DNA of 17,724 nt from JAPLKX01 sp035530195. GTDB taxonomy: Bacteria > Hydrogenedentota > Hydrogenedentia > Hydrogenedentales > SLHB01. This document shows, piece after piece, positions 7,338 through 15,554 of this stretch. Position 1 is the stretch's first letter, and each line of letters starts with the position of its first letter. The notes below the pieces were generated by a model that saw only the letters and a program-made list of their open reading frames with translations, made no database searches and was not told the origin of the DNA. The stretch covers positions 1 through 17,724 of the forward strand of contig DATKVG010000165.1 in assembly GCA_035530195.1 (NCBI GenBank). The letters run 5' to 3'. The translations under genes were made by a program, and so were the position numbers.

Positions 7338-7415
7338 GCGAAAAACAGGGACAGACACCTCCCTCGAAGACGTGCCGGAGGACCGGCGTCGCCGGAGTCA
7401 GTCCCTGTTTTTCGC
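7338..7415. repeat. REP-like palindrome, family A, copy 2
   Basis: The arms start GCGAAAAACAGGGAC at 7338 and end GTCCCTGTTTTTCGC at 7415, perfect over 15 bases. The inner part (AGACACCTCC / GGAGTCAG) is partly paired. The ends match copy 1 at 1312-1375, but the central loop is different and larger. Read on the minus strand it begins within the TAG stop of the TolC-like gene, which parallels copy 1 at the glycosyltransferase stop. Confidence 0.8.
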
Positions 7416-9142
7416 TAGAGTCTGATCGGCTCGTCGCCGGGGCAGTCGATGCCCCTGCGGATCAGCAGTGATCCGTCGAGCCGGTAGAGGTTGACGATGG
7501 CCTGTAGGAAGTTTTTGACGGCCTCGACCTCGTTGATCTGGGCTTCGAGCAGATCGCGTTGTGCGCGCGCGACCAGCAGGCTCATCGAGTTGCCAAGCCG
7601 CAGTTTTTCGACTTCAGTCCGGGCGACGGTTTCCTGGAGATTTCGGGTTGCGGCGGTTGCGGCGACTTGCTCGCGGGCGCGCCGCAGCTCGATGTAGGCG
7701 CCGCGGACGTCCTGCTCGACGAGCTGGGCGAGGTTGGCGAGCGCCTGCTCGTCCCTGTCGCGGGAGAACTCGGCGCGGTGGTGCCTTGCGCGTGCGGCCC
7801 GGTTGCCGATGGGATAGCTGAATACGGCGCCGACGGAGGTCCGTGTGTCTTCGTTCTCGATGTTGCGGGTGGACTCGCGGAAAATCTGCGCGTACTCGGT
7901 TTCCGTCAGGCCTTTGGACAGGGTGAGGAACACGTCCAACTGCGGGAGGAGGCCGTTCCGCGTGGTGACGAGTGAGATCTCGTCGCGCTGGATGAGGAGC
8001 CGGGCCTGGTTGAGTTCGGGTCGCATCTGCTCGGCAAACGCGATCGACTGGTGAACGGTGTCCGGATTGATCTCGGGCATGACGGGCTGGGTTGTAAGGG
8101 CCAGATCCTGGTGTTCCAGCGCTTGTTCGTCGGGGTTGAGGAGGCGGAGGAGGGCGAGGCGGAGTTGGTTGAGCCGGCTGCGCCCGTCGATGAGGAGGTT
8201 TTGGCGGAGTGCCACTTCGGCAGCCGCGGCGGCGCGTTCGGTTTCGGCGAGGACGCCAACCCGGATGCGTTCTTCAACCTCGTCGGCCTGGTTCTGGGCG
8301 AGTGTGAGGGACTCTTCGAGAATATTTATCTGCTCTTGCGCCAGCGTGTAATCCCAGTAGGTGGTTTCGATCTGGGCAACGAGGTCTTCGACAACGGCTC
8401 TGAACTGGTAGTCTGAGGATAGCGCGGCCAGCTTGGCCTGGCGCAGCCCCGCCAGGTTGACCTTGAGCCCAAACCCCTGCAACAGGTGCTGCGATACGGA
8501 AAGGTCGGTGCCGGCGGAGTCGAGCAATGTATCGCTCCCCTCGGCGCCGATTCTGGAGGTGAAGGTATCGACACGGCTGCGCGACGGCGACACCGACGCG
8601 TTGATCGTGGTACCCGTGGGCAGGTATTCGCTGACGCCGAGGTCGCCGGACGTGGTGTAGGTTTCCGACCCGGCCTCGGCGCGTTCGTCGATGGTGATTG
8701 TGCCGGCGGGCGTCCCGGCGCCGGACGGGATGGTGAGCGGGATCGCGGTGAAGAAATCGCGCTCGGCCTTGGCCTTGGATCGCGTGAGCGAGGCGTCGAT
8801 GGTGGGGTCGAACAGGGCGCGTTGTTCGGCGATCAGGGTGCGTGCGGACGCGGGGTCGATTTCATCGACGCGTAGGCCGAGATTCTTCTCGAGCGCGAGT
8901 TCGATGGCATCTTGAATGGAGAGCGAAAGCGCGGGGGCGGGTGCAGCGGGTTCCGGTGCGGGGGCAGGTGCAGGGGCGTTGGGCGGCAAGGGGCCCGGTG
9001 ATGGTTGTTCGACGGCGGGGGGCTCGATGGCAACCACAGGCAATTCCGGCGCCTTTGACAACTCGATGGTGGCGCATCCGCCGCCCAGGAGCATGGCGAA
9101 AAGGACCAGCGGCGTTGCCGCTCTTGACCAACTGACTGGCAT
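7415..9142 (-). CDS. TolC-family outer-membrane efflux protein (lipoprotein)
   Basis: This 575-residue protein is the outer-membrane channel of a tripartite exporter. The N-terminus carries a lipoprotein-type signal ending MLLGGGC (cysteine near residue 23; the lipobox is imperfect). A long Pro/Ala linker (about residues 40-70) precedes the two repeated OEP domains. The first opens SLSIQDAIELALEKNLGLRV, and the helical hairpins are seen as VEDLVAQIETTYWDYTLAQEQI and VEQDVRGAYIELRRAREQV. The last helix region is followed by a short polar tail. The ATG at 9140-9142 follows GGAGAG with 6-base spacing. It is the last gene of the minus-strand cluster, 58 bases after the permease. Its TAG stop overlaps the edge of a palindromic repeat that may end the transcript. 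Confidence 0.9.
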   Translation of the reverse strand: MPVSWSRAATPLVLFAMLLGGGCATIELSKAPELPVVAIEPPAVEQPSPGPLPPNAPAPAPAPEPAAPAPALSLSIQDAIELALEKNLGLRVDEIDPASARTLIAEQRALFDPTIDASLTRSKAKAERDFFTAIPLTIPSGAGTPAGTITIDERAEAGSETYTTSGDLGVSEYLPTGTTINASVSPSRSRVDTFTSRIGAEGSDTLLDSAGTDLSVSQHLLQGFGLKVNLAGLRQAKLAALSSDYQFRAVVEDLVAQIETTYWDYTLAQEQINILEESLTLAQNQADEVEERIRVGVLAETERAAAAAEVALRQNLLIDGRSRLNQLRLALLRLLNPDEQALEHQDLALTTQPVMPEINPDTVHQSIAFAEQMRPELNQARLLIQRDEISLVTTRNGLLPQLDVFLTLSKGLTETEYAQIFRESTRNIENEDTRTSVGAVFSYPIGNRAARARHHRAEFSRDRDEQALANLAQLVEQDVRGAYIELRRAREQVAATAATRNLQETVARTEVEKLRLGNSMSLLVARAQRDLLEAQINEVEAVKNFLQAIVNLYRLDGSLLIRRGIDCPGDEPIRL

Positions 9143-9200
9143 TTGTTTCTCTCCAGGGACCGATACGACCTATAAGACCACTGCCGATTGATACCGGGCG

Positions 9201-10409
<1,209 letters not shown>

Positions 10410-10419
10410 GGGTGCCTCC

Positions 10420-11082
10420 TCAGGCGTCCACGATCTGGCCGTCGCGGATGTGGATGGACCGGCGGCATTTCCGGGCGATCTCGGCCTCGTGCGTAACGAT
10501 AATGATGGTTCGTCCCTGGCTGTTGAGTGACTCAAACAGGGCAATGATTTCATCGCCCGTTTTGGTGTCGAGGTTGCCGGTAGGCTCGTCGGCGAGGATC
10601 ATGGTGGGATTGGTGACAATGGCCCTGGCAATGGCCACACGCTGGCGCTGGCCGCCGGACAACTGGCTGGGCTCGTGCTTGGCTCTGGATTCCAGGCCAA
10701 CCGTAGTGAGTGCGTCGAGCGCGTGCTCGCGCGCCTCTAGCCTGCCGCCGTAAAGGAGGGGCAGTTCGACGTTTTCGAGCGCCGTAAGACGCGGGAGAAG
10801 GTTGAACGTCTGAAATACGAACCCGATCCGGGCGTTTCGGATTTCGGCAAGCCGGTCGCTCGAGAGCCCGGCGACGTTCTCGCCGGCAAGCATGTAGAGG
10901 CCGGAGTCGGGCGTATCGAGGCAGCCGATAATGTGCATGAGGGTGGACTTGCCGCTGCCGGACGGGCCGGTGATGGCAACCATTTCGCCGCCGGCGATGT
11001 CGAGGGTGACGTGGTCGAGCGCCTTGACCACGTCGTTGCCGAGGACATAGGTCTTGGAGAGGTCTTTTATGTCGATGATCAG
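10420..11082 (-). CDS. MacB/LolD-type ABC ATPase with predicted CTG start
   Basis: The ATPase subunit powers the neighbouring permease. From the proposed start it has 220 residues: A-loop tyrosine Y12 (SKTY), Walker A GPSGSGKST (39-47), Q-loop Q91, signature LSGGQ (141-145), Walker B MILADEPTGNLD (from 161, catalytic E166) and switch H198. The first conventional start is a GTG at 11031, but that would delete the conserved first strand and the A-loop. The frame is open upstream to a TAG at 11095-11097, and the only near-cognate initiator there is CTG at 11080-11082. It overlaps the adaptor's TGA as CTGA, with GGAGG further upstream. The start is inferred; the domain assignment is certain. Confidence 0.88.
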   Translation of the reverse strand: MIIDIKDLSKTYVLGNDVVKALDHVTLDIAGGEMVAITGPSGSGKSTLMHIIGCLDTPDSGLYMLAGENVAGLSSDRLAEIRNARIGFVFQTFNLLPRLTALENVELPLLYGGRLEAREHALDALTTVGLESRAKHEPSQLSGGQRQRVAIARAIVTNPTMILADEPTGNLDTKTGDEIIALFESLNSQGRTIIIVTHEAEIARKCRRSIHIRDGQIVDA

Positions 11083-12431
11083 CGGCGTGACGAGCTACCT
11101 CCGAGCGTTTTCATCATAACGCGGTCGCGGGAGCGTTTGTCGCGGGCGTCGGAATCGGCGCGCCACCGGCTTTCTTCCTCCAGGCTGAGGTAGGTGATGG
11201 TTTCGTTTTCTTCGAGGCCGCTGACGATTTCGGTGTCGACGCCGTCGGTCAGCCCGATTTGTACGGGGCGGCGCTCCTCGGTTCCGTCGGGCTTGACGAC
11301 GTTGATAAACGTCTCGCGCTTTTCCCGGATAATGCTGGCAAACGGCACGAGCAGTGCGTCCTCGTTTTGGGCGATCAAAATGGTGACGTTGGCGGTCATT
11401 TCGGGTTTGAGGAGGGTTTTGTTCTCGCTGGTGATTTCGATTCTAACTTCAAACGTGACGACGTTTTGCAGGTTGACCCCTTTGGTTCCGATGAGGTACA
11501 CCTTGCCGTTGAACTTCATCCGCGGGAATGCGTCGGCGGTAATCTCGGCGTCCTGGCCCAGTTTGACCAGCCCTATATTGGACTCGTCGACAGAGGCGTA
11601 GATATACATACGGGAGAGGTCGGCGAGGATCATGGTGGTGGTTCCGCCGCCGATGTTGGTGACACCGGACGAAATGATCTGGCCAATTTGGACGGTTCGG
11701 GCGGCGACTACGCCGTCGATCGGCGCATAGACTTTGGTATAACCGAGCTGGCGCTGAGCGAGTCCGAGTGCGATCTTGTTGTTGTCGACCTGGGCCTTGT
11801 TGAGGTTGATGTCTTGCCGGCGCGTCTCAAGCTCCAATTCCTGGACCGCGAGGTCTCCGAGTTGCGCCTGGACGGTACGGAGTTCCTGCTCGGCTTGGAT
11901 GGCGGCGGTCTGTGCGGTTTCATATTGTTCGGGGCTCGAGTATTTCTTTTCGAGCAGTTCTTGCTGGCGTTTGGCCTTTGCGGCGGTATCCTGTGCGCGG
12001 GCCTTTGCGCTGTCCAGTGCGGCGGCGACTTTCTGTTTGGAGGCTTCCAGGGCTTTCTGGGAGGTCAGCAGGTTGTTTTCAGCCTGAGCGAGGCGTGCCT
12101 GGGATGCGGCGAGGTTGGCTTCAGCCTGCTGGCACAGGCGCTCTTGGTCGACCGGGTCGAGTTCGAGAAGCAGGTCGTCTTTCCTGACGGGATCGCTGAT
12201 GTCGACGGGCAGTTTGATGATTTCGCCGCTGGCCCGGCACTTGATCTCGATGTCCCGGTTTGAAACAATCCGGCCCGTGCATTCGACTACCTGCCGGATG
12301 AGCCCGCGCTTGGCCTCGGCAGTCTGGCGTGCGAACGCTGTCAGATCCTCTTCCGAGCCGCCGTTGCGCACGTAATAGACGCCGGCGGCGACCAACACGA
12401 TCAGGAGCAAGGCGACAAGGGCCTTCTTCAT
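11079..12431 (-). CDS. Periplasmic adaptor (MacA/HlyD-like membrane-fusion protein)
   Basis: This 450-residue protein connects the inner-membrane ABC transporter to the TolC-like channel. It has an N-terminal membrane anchor (KKALVALLLIVLVAAGVYYV), then a split lipoyl domain (SGEIIKLPVDISDPVRKDDL ... YTKVYAPIDGVVAARTVQIG) around a long alpha-helical coiled-coil hairpin of roughly residues 90-215, rich in Ala, Gln and Glu. Beta-barrel and membrane-proximal domains follow (ALLVPFASIIRE). The ATG at 12429-12431 follows AAAGGAC. The C-terminal tail is polar and rich in Arg/Ser. Its TGA overlaps the predicted CTG start of the ATPase. The gene order adaptor-ATPase-permease-TolC is that of MacAB-TolC-type systems, whose substrates include macrolides, lipopeptides, toxins and siderophores; the substrate here is unknown. 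Confidence 0.93.
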   Translation of the reverse strand: MKKALVALLLIVLVAAGVYYVRNGGSEEDLTAFARQTAEAKRGLIRQVVECTGRIVSNRDIEIKCRASGEIIKLPVDISDPVRKDDLLLELDPVDQERLCQQAEANLAASQARLAQAENNLLTSQKALEASKQKVAAALDSAKARAQDTAAKAKRQQELLEKKYSSPEQYETAQTAAIQAEQELRTVQAQLGDLAVQELELETRRQDINLNKAQVDNNKIALGLAQRQLGYTKVYAPIDGVVAARTVQIGQIISSGVTNIGGGTTTMILADLSRMYIYASVDESNIGLVKLGQDAEITADAFPRMKFNGKVYLIGTKGVNLQNVVTFEVRIEITSENKTLLKPEMTANVTILIAQNEDALLVPFASIIREKRETFINVVKPDGTEERRPVQIGLTDGVDTEIVSGLEENETITYLSLEEESRWRADSDARDKRSRDRVMMKTLGGSSSRR

Positions 12432-12571
12432 ATGATGGGTCCTTTCGGAAAAACAAAAAGTGCTGGTGCCTGACAGACCAATCCCTTGGTAACCGTATCA
12501 TTAGACTTTAGGTTTACGGACTTGGTTTTGGTTTTTTGAGGCTGTTCTTGACCTATTTTCCGGGGTATTTT

Positions 12572-12597
12572 GGCGGGATCCTAAGCAGGACCCCGCC
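12572..12597. repeat. Hairpin between the Spy-like and adaptor genes
   Basis: GGCGGGATCCT (12572-12582) and AGGACCCCGCC (12587-12597) pair at 10 of 11 positions around AAGC. No T-tract follows on either strand, so a canonical intrinsic terminator is not supported. It may reduce read-through or mark an mRNA processing site, or be another dispersed palindrome. The rest of the 12432-12614 gap shows no gene, and I could not fix a convincing promoter for the adaptor gene there. Confidence 0.55.
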
Positions 12598-12614
12598 ACA
12601 AACCTACGACTATT

Positions 12615-13310
12615 TTACCTGTTTCTGCCCCTGGAACGCATTTCGTTCCACTTGGCTAACTGCTCTGGCGAGAGGATCTTAGCAAGTTCTGCGTTCAGTT
12701 TTTCCCGCCGTTGCTGGCTCTTCTCACGAAACGCCTCCCGGTCGGCTTGGGGGCTGAGGCCTTCCATGGCGGCGCTCGATTCGGCGACATAAGCCGCTAC
12801 CGCGTCCATCGCCTTTGCGTGCACTTCTTTTTCCAGCTTCATTCCATTGAGAACCGTCACCATTTGGTCCCAACGGCGGTTGAAGGAGCCCAGGGTAGCC
12901 ATGGCCTTTTTCATTTCCTCGGGGTTGAGAAACGCTTTGAGTGCGGTTTCGAGTTTCGTGCGTTCGGCGGCTGTAACCTCCCTCATGGCGGCGTAATTCT
13001 CCCGGCCCGGGCGGGCGCCCTCTCCGAGTTTCGCCTCTATGGCGGTGCGATGGCTTACCCGGGCGGCCTTGTAGGCGTCAACGAGCTTGGCCGTCTTTTC
13101 GGCGTTCAGCTTGAGTTGGCGGGCAACGGTTTTTGCCTCTACTTCCCAAGCGGTGGTAGCGTTTTCAGCGGAAGGCGGCGCCGCAGGCGCCGCGGCCGGG
13201 GCAGCGGCGGGGGCGGGCGCTTGCGCCAGGGCCGCGTTAGAGTAGAGGGCCAGTGACAAGACGGCAAGGCATATTAAAAAAAGCTTGGGAAATCCGGGGC
13301 ATTTACACAT
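12615..13310 (-). CDS. Spy/CpxP-like periplasmic protein (LTXXQ-type)
   Basis: This 231-residue protein has a signal peptide (LFLICLAVLSLALYSNAALA, cleavage after ALA near residue 29) and an Ala/Pro-rich linker to about residue 50. It is otherwise an all-helical, highly charged protein. The last stretch, LAKILSPEQLAKWNEMR, is the Leu-(Ser/Thr)-x-x-Gln-type motif seen in Spy/CpxP and related periplasmic chaperone or stress sensor proteins. A related motif, FLNPEEMKKAM, occurs mid-protein. The ATG at 13308-13310 follows AAAGGAG with 7-base spacing. It lies 183 bases upstream of the export operon on the same strand, so a role in envelope stress or in handling the exporter's substrate is plausible but inferred. 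Family assignment rests on motif, composition and architecture. Confidence 0.7.
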   Translation of the reverse strand: MCKCPGFPKLFLICLAVLSLALYSNAALAQAPAPAAAPAAAPAAPPSAENATTAWEVEAKTVARQLKLNAEKTAKLVDAYKAARVSHRTAIEAKLGEGARPGRENYAAMREVTAAERTKLETALKAFLNPEEMKKAMATLGSFNRRWDQMVTVLNGMKLEKEVHAKAMDAVAAYVAESSAAMEGLSPQADREAFREKSQQRREKLNAELAKILSPEQLAKWNEMRSRGRNR

Positions 13311-13493
13311 GCTGTGTCTCCTTTTAACGTTTGGGATATCCGTTTAGACAGCGTCGTGACACCTTCTCAATAACAATCTCAGGCACACATTCCAATCCAA
13401 CCATAATACCACTAATTATGCTGGATAGACTCAAGAATCTCACAATCGGTTTCGCCGCCGCCCTGACCCCCCTTTCCACAGCCCAAAAAAGTC

Positions 13494-13533
13494 TTGACAG
13501 GGCATCATCTACCGTGGTAAATTTACTTCGGTA
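13494..13533 (+). promoter_or_regulatory. blaI promoter with overlapping dyad operator
   Basis: TTGACA (13494-13499) is separated by 18 bases from TAAATT (13518-13523). A 24-base dyad covers 13510-13533: TACCG-TG-GTAAA on the left and TTTAC-TT-CGGTA on the right, mismatching only at the two positions shown as TG/TT. It overlaps the -10 box and ends 22 bases before the regulator's ATG. BlaI/MecI proteins bind such TAC...GTA dyads as dimers, so autorepression is the natural reading. Confidence 0.7.
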
Positions 13534-13555
13534 AAATAACGAAAGCGAGCCAATT

Positions 13556-13996
13556 ATGCCAACACCCCGATTGGGCCGCGTACAGTTGAACATCATGAGG
13601 GTTCTGTGGGAACAGGGCGAGGCCACGGCCCGCGAGATAACGGAAACGCTGAACCGGGAGGAGCAAATCGCCCATAGCACCGTGCAGACCCTGCTGCGCA
13701 AGCTGGAGGCGAAAGAGGCCGTGGACCATAAGGTGCGGGACCGAACGTTCGTTTTCCGGCCGCTGGTGAAGCCGGAGGGGGTTCGCAAGCGACTTACGCG
13801 CGACATAATCGATCACGTGTTTGAGGGGTCGCCGGGGGGACTGGTGTCGTACCTGCTTCGGACAGAGCAGATCCCGGCGGAAGAACTGGATCAGATACGG
13901 GAACTGGTAGACAGGCAGAGCGAGGAGAAGACCCATGGGAAGCGTGGCGATAGAAGCGGGGGCCGTGGCGAAAAACCTGACGCTGGCCGGCGTTGA
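13556..13996 (+). CDS. BlaI/MecI/CopY-family transcriptional repressor
   Basis: This 146-residue winged-helix repressor opens LGRVQLNIMRVLWEQGEATAREI. The recognition helix region HSTVQTLLRKLEAKEAVDHK and the wing RTFVFRPLV are typical of the BlaI/MecI family. The DNA-binding domain covers about residues 5-80. The helical dimerisation part (DIIDHVFEGSPGGLVSYLLRTEQIPAEELDQIRELVD) follows; this linker region is where BlaR1-type proteases cut. The final 20 residues are Gly/Arg-rich and lie over the start of the next reading frame, so the family-like portion ends near residue 125. It is the first gene of a small operon behind an operator-containing promoter. In complete systems its partner is a BlaR1/M56 sensor-protease, which here is only a fragment. 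The regulated targets are probably its own operon. Confidence 0.9.
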   Translation: MPTPRLGRVQLNIMRVLWEQGEATAREITETLNREEQIAHSTVQTLLRKLEAKEAVDHKVRDRTFVFRPLVKPEGVRKRLTRDIIDHVFEGSPGGLVSYLLRTEQIPAEELDQIRELVDRQSEEKTHGKRGDRSGGRGEKPDAGRR

Positions 13997-14171
13997 CCTG
14001 TTTATACAGTCCGCGCTGCTGATAGGGCTAGGGTAGATCGCGGTGCGCTTTCTGCGGGGGCGGGGTGCTGCGGTCGAATCGCTGGCATTGCGTGCAACGC
14101 TGTTGGCGCTCCTGGCGTGCCCGGTGGTGTCGGCGTTGCTGGGCGCCTATACAATAAACCGGAAGCTCTAA
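13935..14171 (+). pseudogene. Remnant of a BlaR1/M56-type sensor-protease N-terminus
   Basis: An ATG at 13935, overlapping the 3' end of blaI by 62 bases, opens a frame of 78 codons interrupted by an in-frame TAG at 14034-14036. The product would read LTLAGVDLFIQSALLIGLG, stop, then IAVRFLRGRGAAVESLALRA and a hydrophobic LLALLACPVVSALLGAY. Two membrane segments joined by an Arg-rich loop are what the N-terminus of M56 family proteins downstream of blaI usually looks like. The zinc-protease HExxH region and everything after it are missing. The frame ends at 14169-14171, where the stop overlaps the next gene's Shine-Dalgarno sequence. A decayed, truncated blaR1-like gene is the best reading. 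A functional 33-residue small membrane peptide is the alternative. Confidence 0.6.
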
Positions 14172-14185
14172 AGGAGGGTCAGCCA

Positions 14186-14563
14186 ATGACCACCAAGAGG
14201 CTATTGGCCTGTTACATCTGCACGCTGATTGTGGCAGGCATACCATTCACCGTCATCCACCTCATTGCCCGCCCGGATGACGCGCCCATATCGCCGCTAC
14301 AGCACGTGGTGGCGGCTGTGGCGAATTTCTTCGGTCCGTGGGGCGTGGCCATTGTGCGGCTGGTGGATTTCCCTAATGCGGGCATGCGGGCGTTCAGTTG
14401 GACGTTGGCGATTGGGTTGACCCTGTTGGGCGCGCTTTTGGTTGCGGTGCCTGTGATAGTGAAAAACCGTTTCCTGCAATATGCCGCCCTGATTCCGTGG
14501 ACGGCTTTCCTGATTGTCTGGTTTGGAATTGGGCTGCTGCAAATCCCCAGCGGGCTGCTGTAA
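14186..14563 (+). CDS. Small multi-spanning membrane protein, unknown function
   Basis: I do not recognise a family. The 125-residue product is almost wholly hydrophobic, with about four membrane segments: LLACYICTLIVAGIPFTVIH; a weaker one around VVAAVANFFGPWGVAIV; WTLAIGLTLLGALLVAVPVI; and YAALIPWTAFLIVWFGIGLL. The ATG at 14186 follows AAAGGAGG (14170-14177), a strong ribosome-binding site, and is preferred to an upstream GTG at 14117 that overlaps the M56 remnant. It sits third in the blaI operon, where the rest of a BlaR1-type gene would be expected, and is followed by a strong terminator. A membrane-associated target of the BlaI-type repressor is a fair inference; its activity is unknown. 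Confidence 0.7.
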   Translation: MTTKRLLACYICTLIVAGIPFTVIHLIARPDDAPISPLQHVVAAVANFFGPWGVAIVRLVDFPNAGMRAFSWTLAIGLTLLGALLVAVPVIVKNRFLQYAALIPWTAFLIVWFGIGLLQIPSGLL

Positions 14564-14608
14564 CGAGCGGGCTGCCGTAATCGGAGTTCAACTTACAAGT
14601 GAACGGGG

Positions 14609-14639
14609 AGACGCCACCCGCGGTGGGCGGGTGGCGTCT
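14609..14639. terminator. Bidirectional intrinsic-terminator-like hairpin
   Basis: AGACGCCACCCGC (14609-14621) and GCGGGTGGCGTCT (14627-14639) form a perfect 13-base stem with a 5-base loop. It lies between the 3' ends of the convergent blaI operon and sigma-like gene. The T-tract is poor on both sides (TT then GG on the plus strand), so termination may be partial or Rho-assisted. Confidence 0.7.
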
Positions 14640-14642
14640 TGG

Positions 14643-15098
14643 TCATGCGGTTTCTCTGCACACTTGGCGTGTCGGGTAGCGTTTGCGCCGGACTTTTTCG
14701 AGTTCATCGAGTGCCTCGGCTATTTCGGGAAACGCTTTGCGTTCGCAGCACAGCTTGCGCAGTTTCTGTATGGCGCCTCCGACCGTTTTGTTGTTCCGGG
14801 CGGTCCCGAACAGGTGCCTGCTCACGGTGGACTGCGCCACGTTCATCCGGTCGGCGACCTCCTGCTGGGGAAGCTGGCAAAAGAAGTGAAGAATGATGAC
14901 TTCCCGCTGCCGGTCGGTTAGTGGGCTCTCCTGCCCGTTCACGAGGTCAACCACAACGGGCTTGACCCGCGAGTAGAAGTTATCCAGCGCCTGTTTCCAT
15001 TCGGCGTCGTCCTCGCCATCCTCCTCCCACAGGCTTCTAACCGGGAGGTTCTGCAAAATGCGGGGATCCGTTGGATACTCCCGTAAGTAGTAGTTCAT
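14643..15098 (-). CDS. Stand-alone sigma-70 region 4-like DNA-binding protein
   Basis: The protein has 151 residues from the ATG at 15096-15098, chosen because AAGGAGG lies just upstream; the frame stays open further 5' but without such a signal. Residues 60-97 form a sigma region-4 HTH: LTDRQREVIILHFFCQLPQQ then EVADRMNVAQSTVSRHL. No region 2 (core-binding/-10 recognition) is visible; the N-terminal 55 residues are acidic and unlike it. The C-terminal 50 residues are charged helices (FPEIAEALDELEKVRRKR). It resembles phage- and mobile-element-type sigma-like regulators, or an anti-sigma/co-sigma partner, rather than a full sigma factor. It is translated after, and overlapped 62 bases by, a small upstream frame. 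Its 3' end meets the shared terminator. Confidence 0.75.
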   Translation of the reverse strand: MNYYLREYPTDPRILQNLPVRSLWEEDGEDDAEWKQALDNFYSRVKPVVVDLVNGQESPLTDRQREVIILHFFCQLPQQEVADRMNVAQSTVSRHLFGTARNNKTVGGAIQKLRKLCCERKAFPEIAEALDELEKVRRKRYPTRQVCRETA

Positions 15099-15216
15099 TT
15101 CCTGATCCTCCTTGTGTCGTCGGTCTATCATTTGTTGCTCGCCAAAACCCGTACTTGGTTGCATGCGTTCGCAGTCGCATTTGCGCACGAGTACGTGCGT
15201 TCGTGATTCGCACCAT
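15037..15216 (-). CDS. Small basic ORF upstream of the sigma-like gene
   Basis: A 59-codon frame begins with ATG at 15214-15216 behind AAGGAGG with 8-base spacing, as good a ribosome-binding site as any in the window. Its first 25 residues are very basic (VRITNARTRAQMRLRTHATK); the rest is low in character (GGSGNELLLTGVSNGSPHFA). It overlaps the first 62 bases of the sigma-like gene in another frame, so ribosomes translating it pass through that gene's start. I recognise no family. It could be a leader peptide coupling translation, or a small nucleic-acid-binding protein. The strong initiation site is the main support. Confidence 0.45.
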   Translation of the reverse strand: MVRITNARTRAQMRLRTHATKYGFWRATNDRPTTQGGSGNELLLTGVSNGSPHFAEPPG

Positions 15217-15263
15217 TTGAATTTCCTCCTTATCCTGGTTGCGTGTGCTCCGGTTGACGGTTG

Positions 15264-15310
15264 AAAAAACCAAGCGCCGCAGGTTTTTGTTTGTTTTACC
15301 TGCGGCGCTT
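15264..15310 (-). terminator. Terminator/attenuator hairpin in the sigma-like gene leader
   Basis: AAGCGCCGCAGGT (15272-15284) and ACCTGCGGCGCTT (15298-15310) make a perfect 13-base stem with a 13-base A/T-rich loop. On the minus strand the stem is followed by GG and six T residues (15269-15264), the form of an intrinsic terminator. It ends about 50 bases before the small ORF's ATG. On the plus strand four T residues follow, so activity in both directions is possible. With no convincing gene upstream on the minus strand, an attenuation role is an inference. Confidence 0.6.
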
Positions 15311-15478
15311 TTAAAGTCTAAATCTGGTGTTCCGGAAACCTCAGGACGCGCTGGGCAGGTAAACGCTGCGGATTCGCAGCATCACCTTGACAAAACGCAC
15401 GCGAGCGTGCGAGCGCTGGTGCGCCCACGCCCCGCCGTGCATCTCTGTCGTTCGCGTCCTCATTTCGGGTCTCCAAAA

Positions 15479-15500
15479 CGCGCGCCAAAGACGGCGCGTT
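15479..15500. repeat. GC-rich palindrome shared with the RAYT flank
   Basis: CGCGCC (15481-15486) and GGCGCG (15493-15498) form a stem around AAAGAC. The reverse complement of 15477-15498 matches the block at 5365-5386 at 21 of 22 positions. The element is therefore probably a small dispersed palindrome, one copy of which sits inside the second family B hairpin. Confidence 0.6.
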
Positions 15501-15554
15501 AATACTTTATTCTACTACGGCCCTGCGTGTTCTGCAACTTCTTAACTGATTCTG

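Noticed and set aside
13935..14171. TAG read-through (recoding) of the M56-like frame
   Set aside because: TAG ends several other genes here, and the frame stops again 45 codons later without a protease domain, so decay is simpler.
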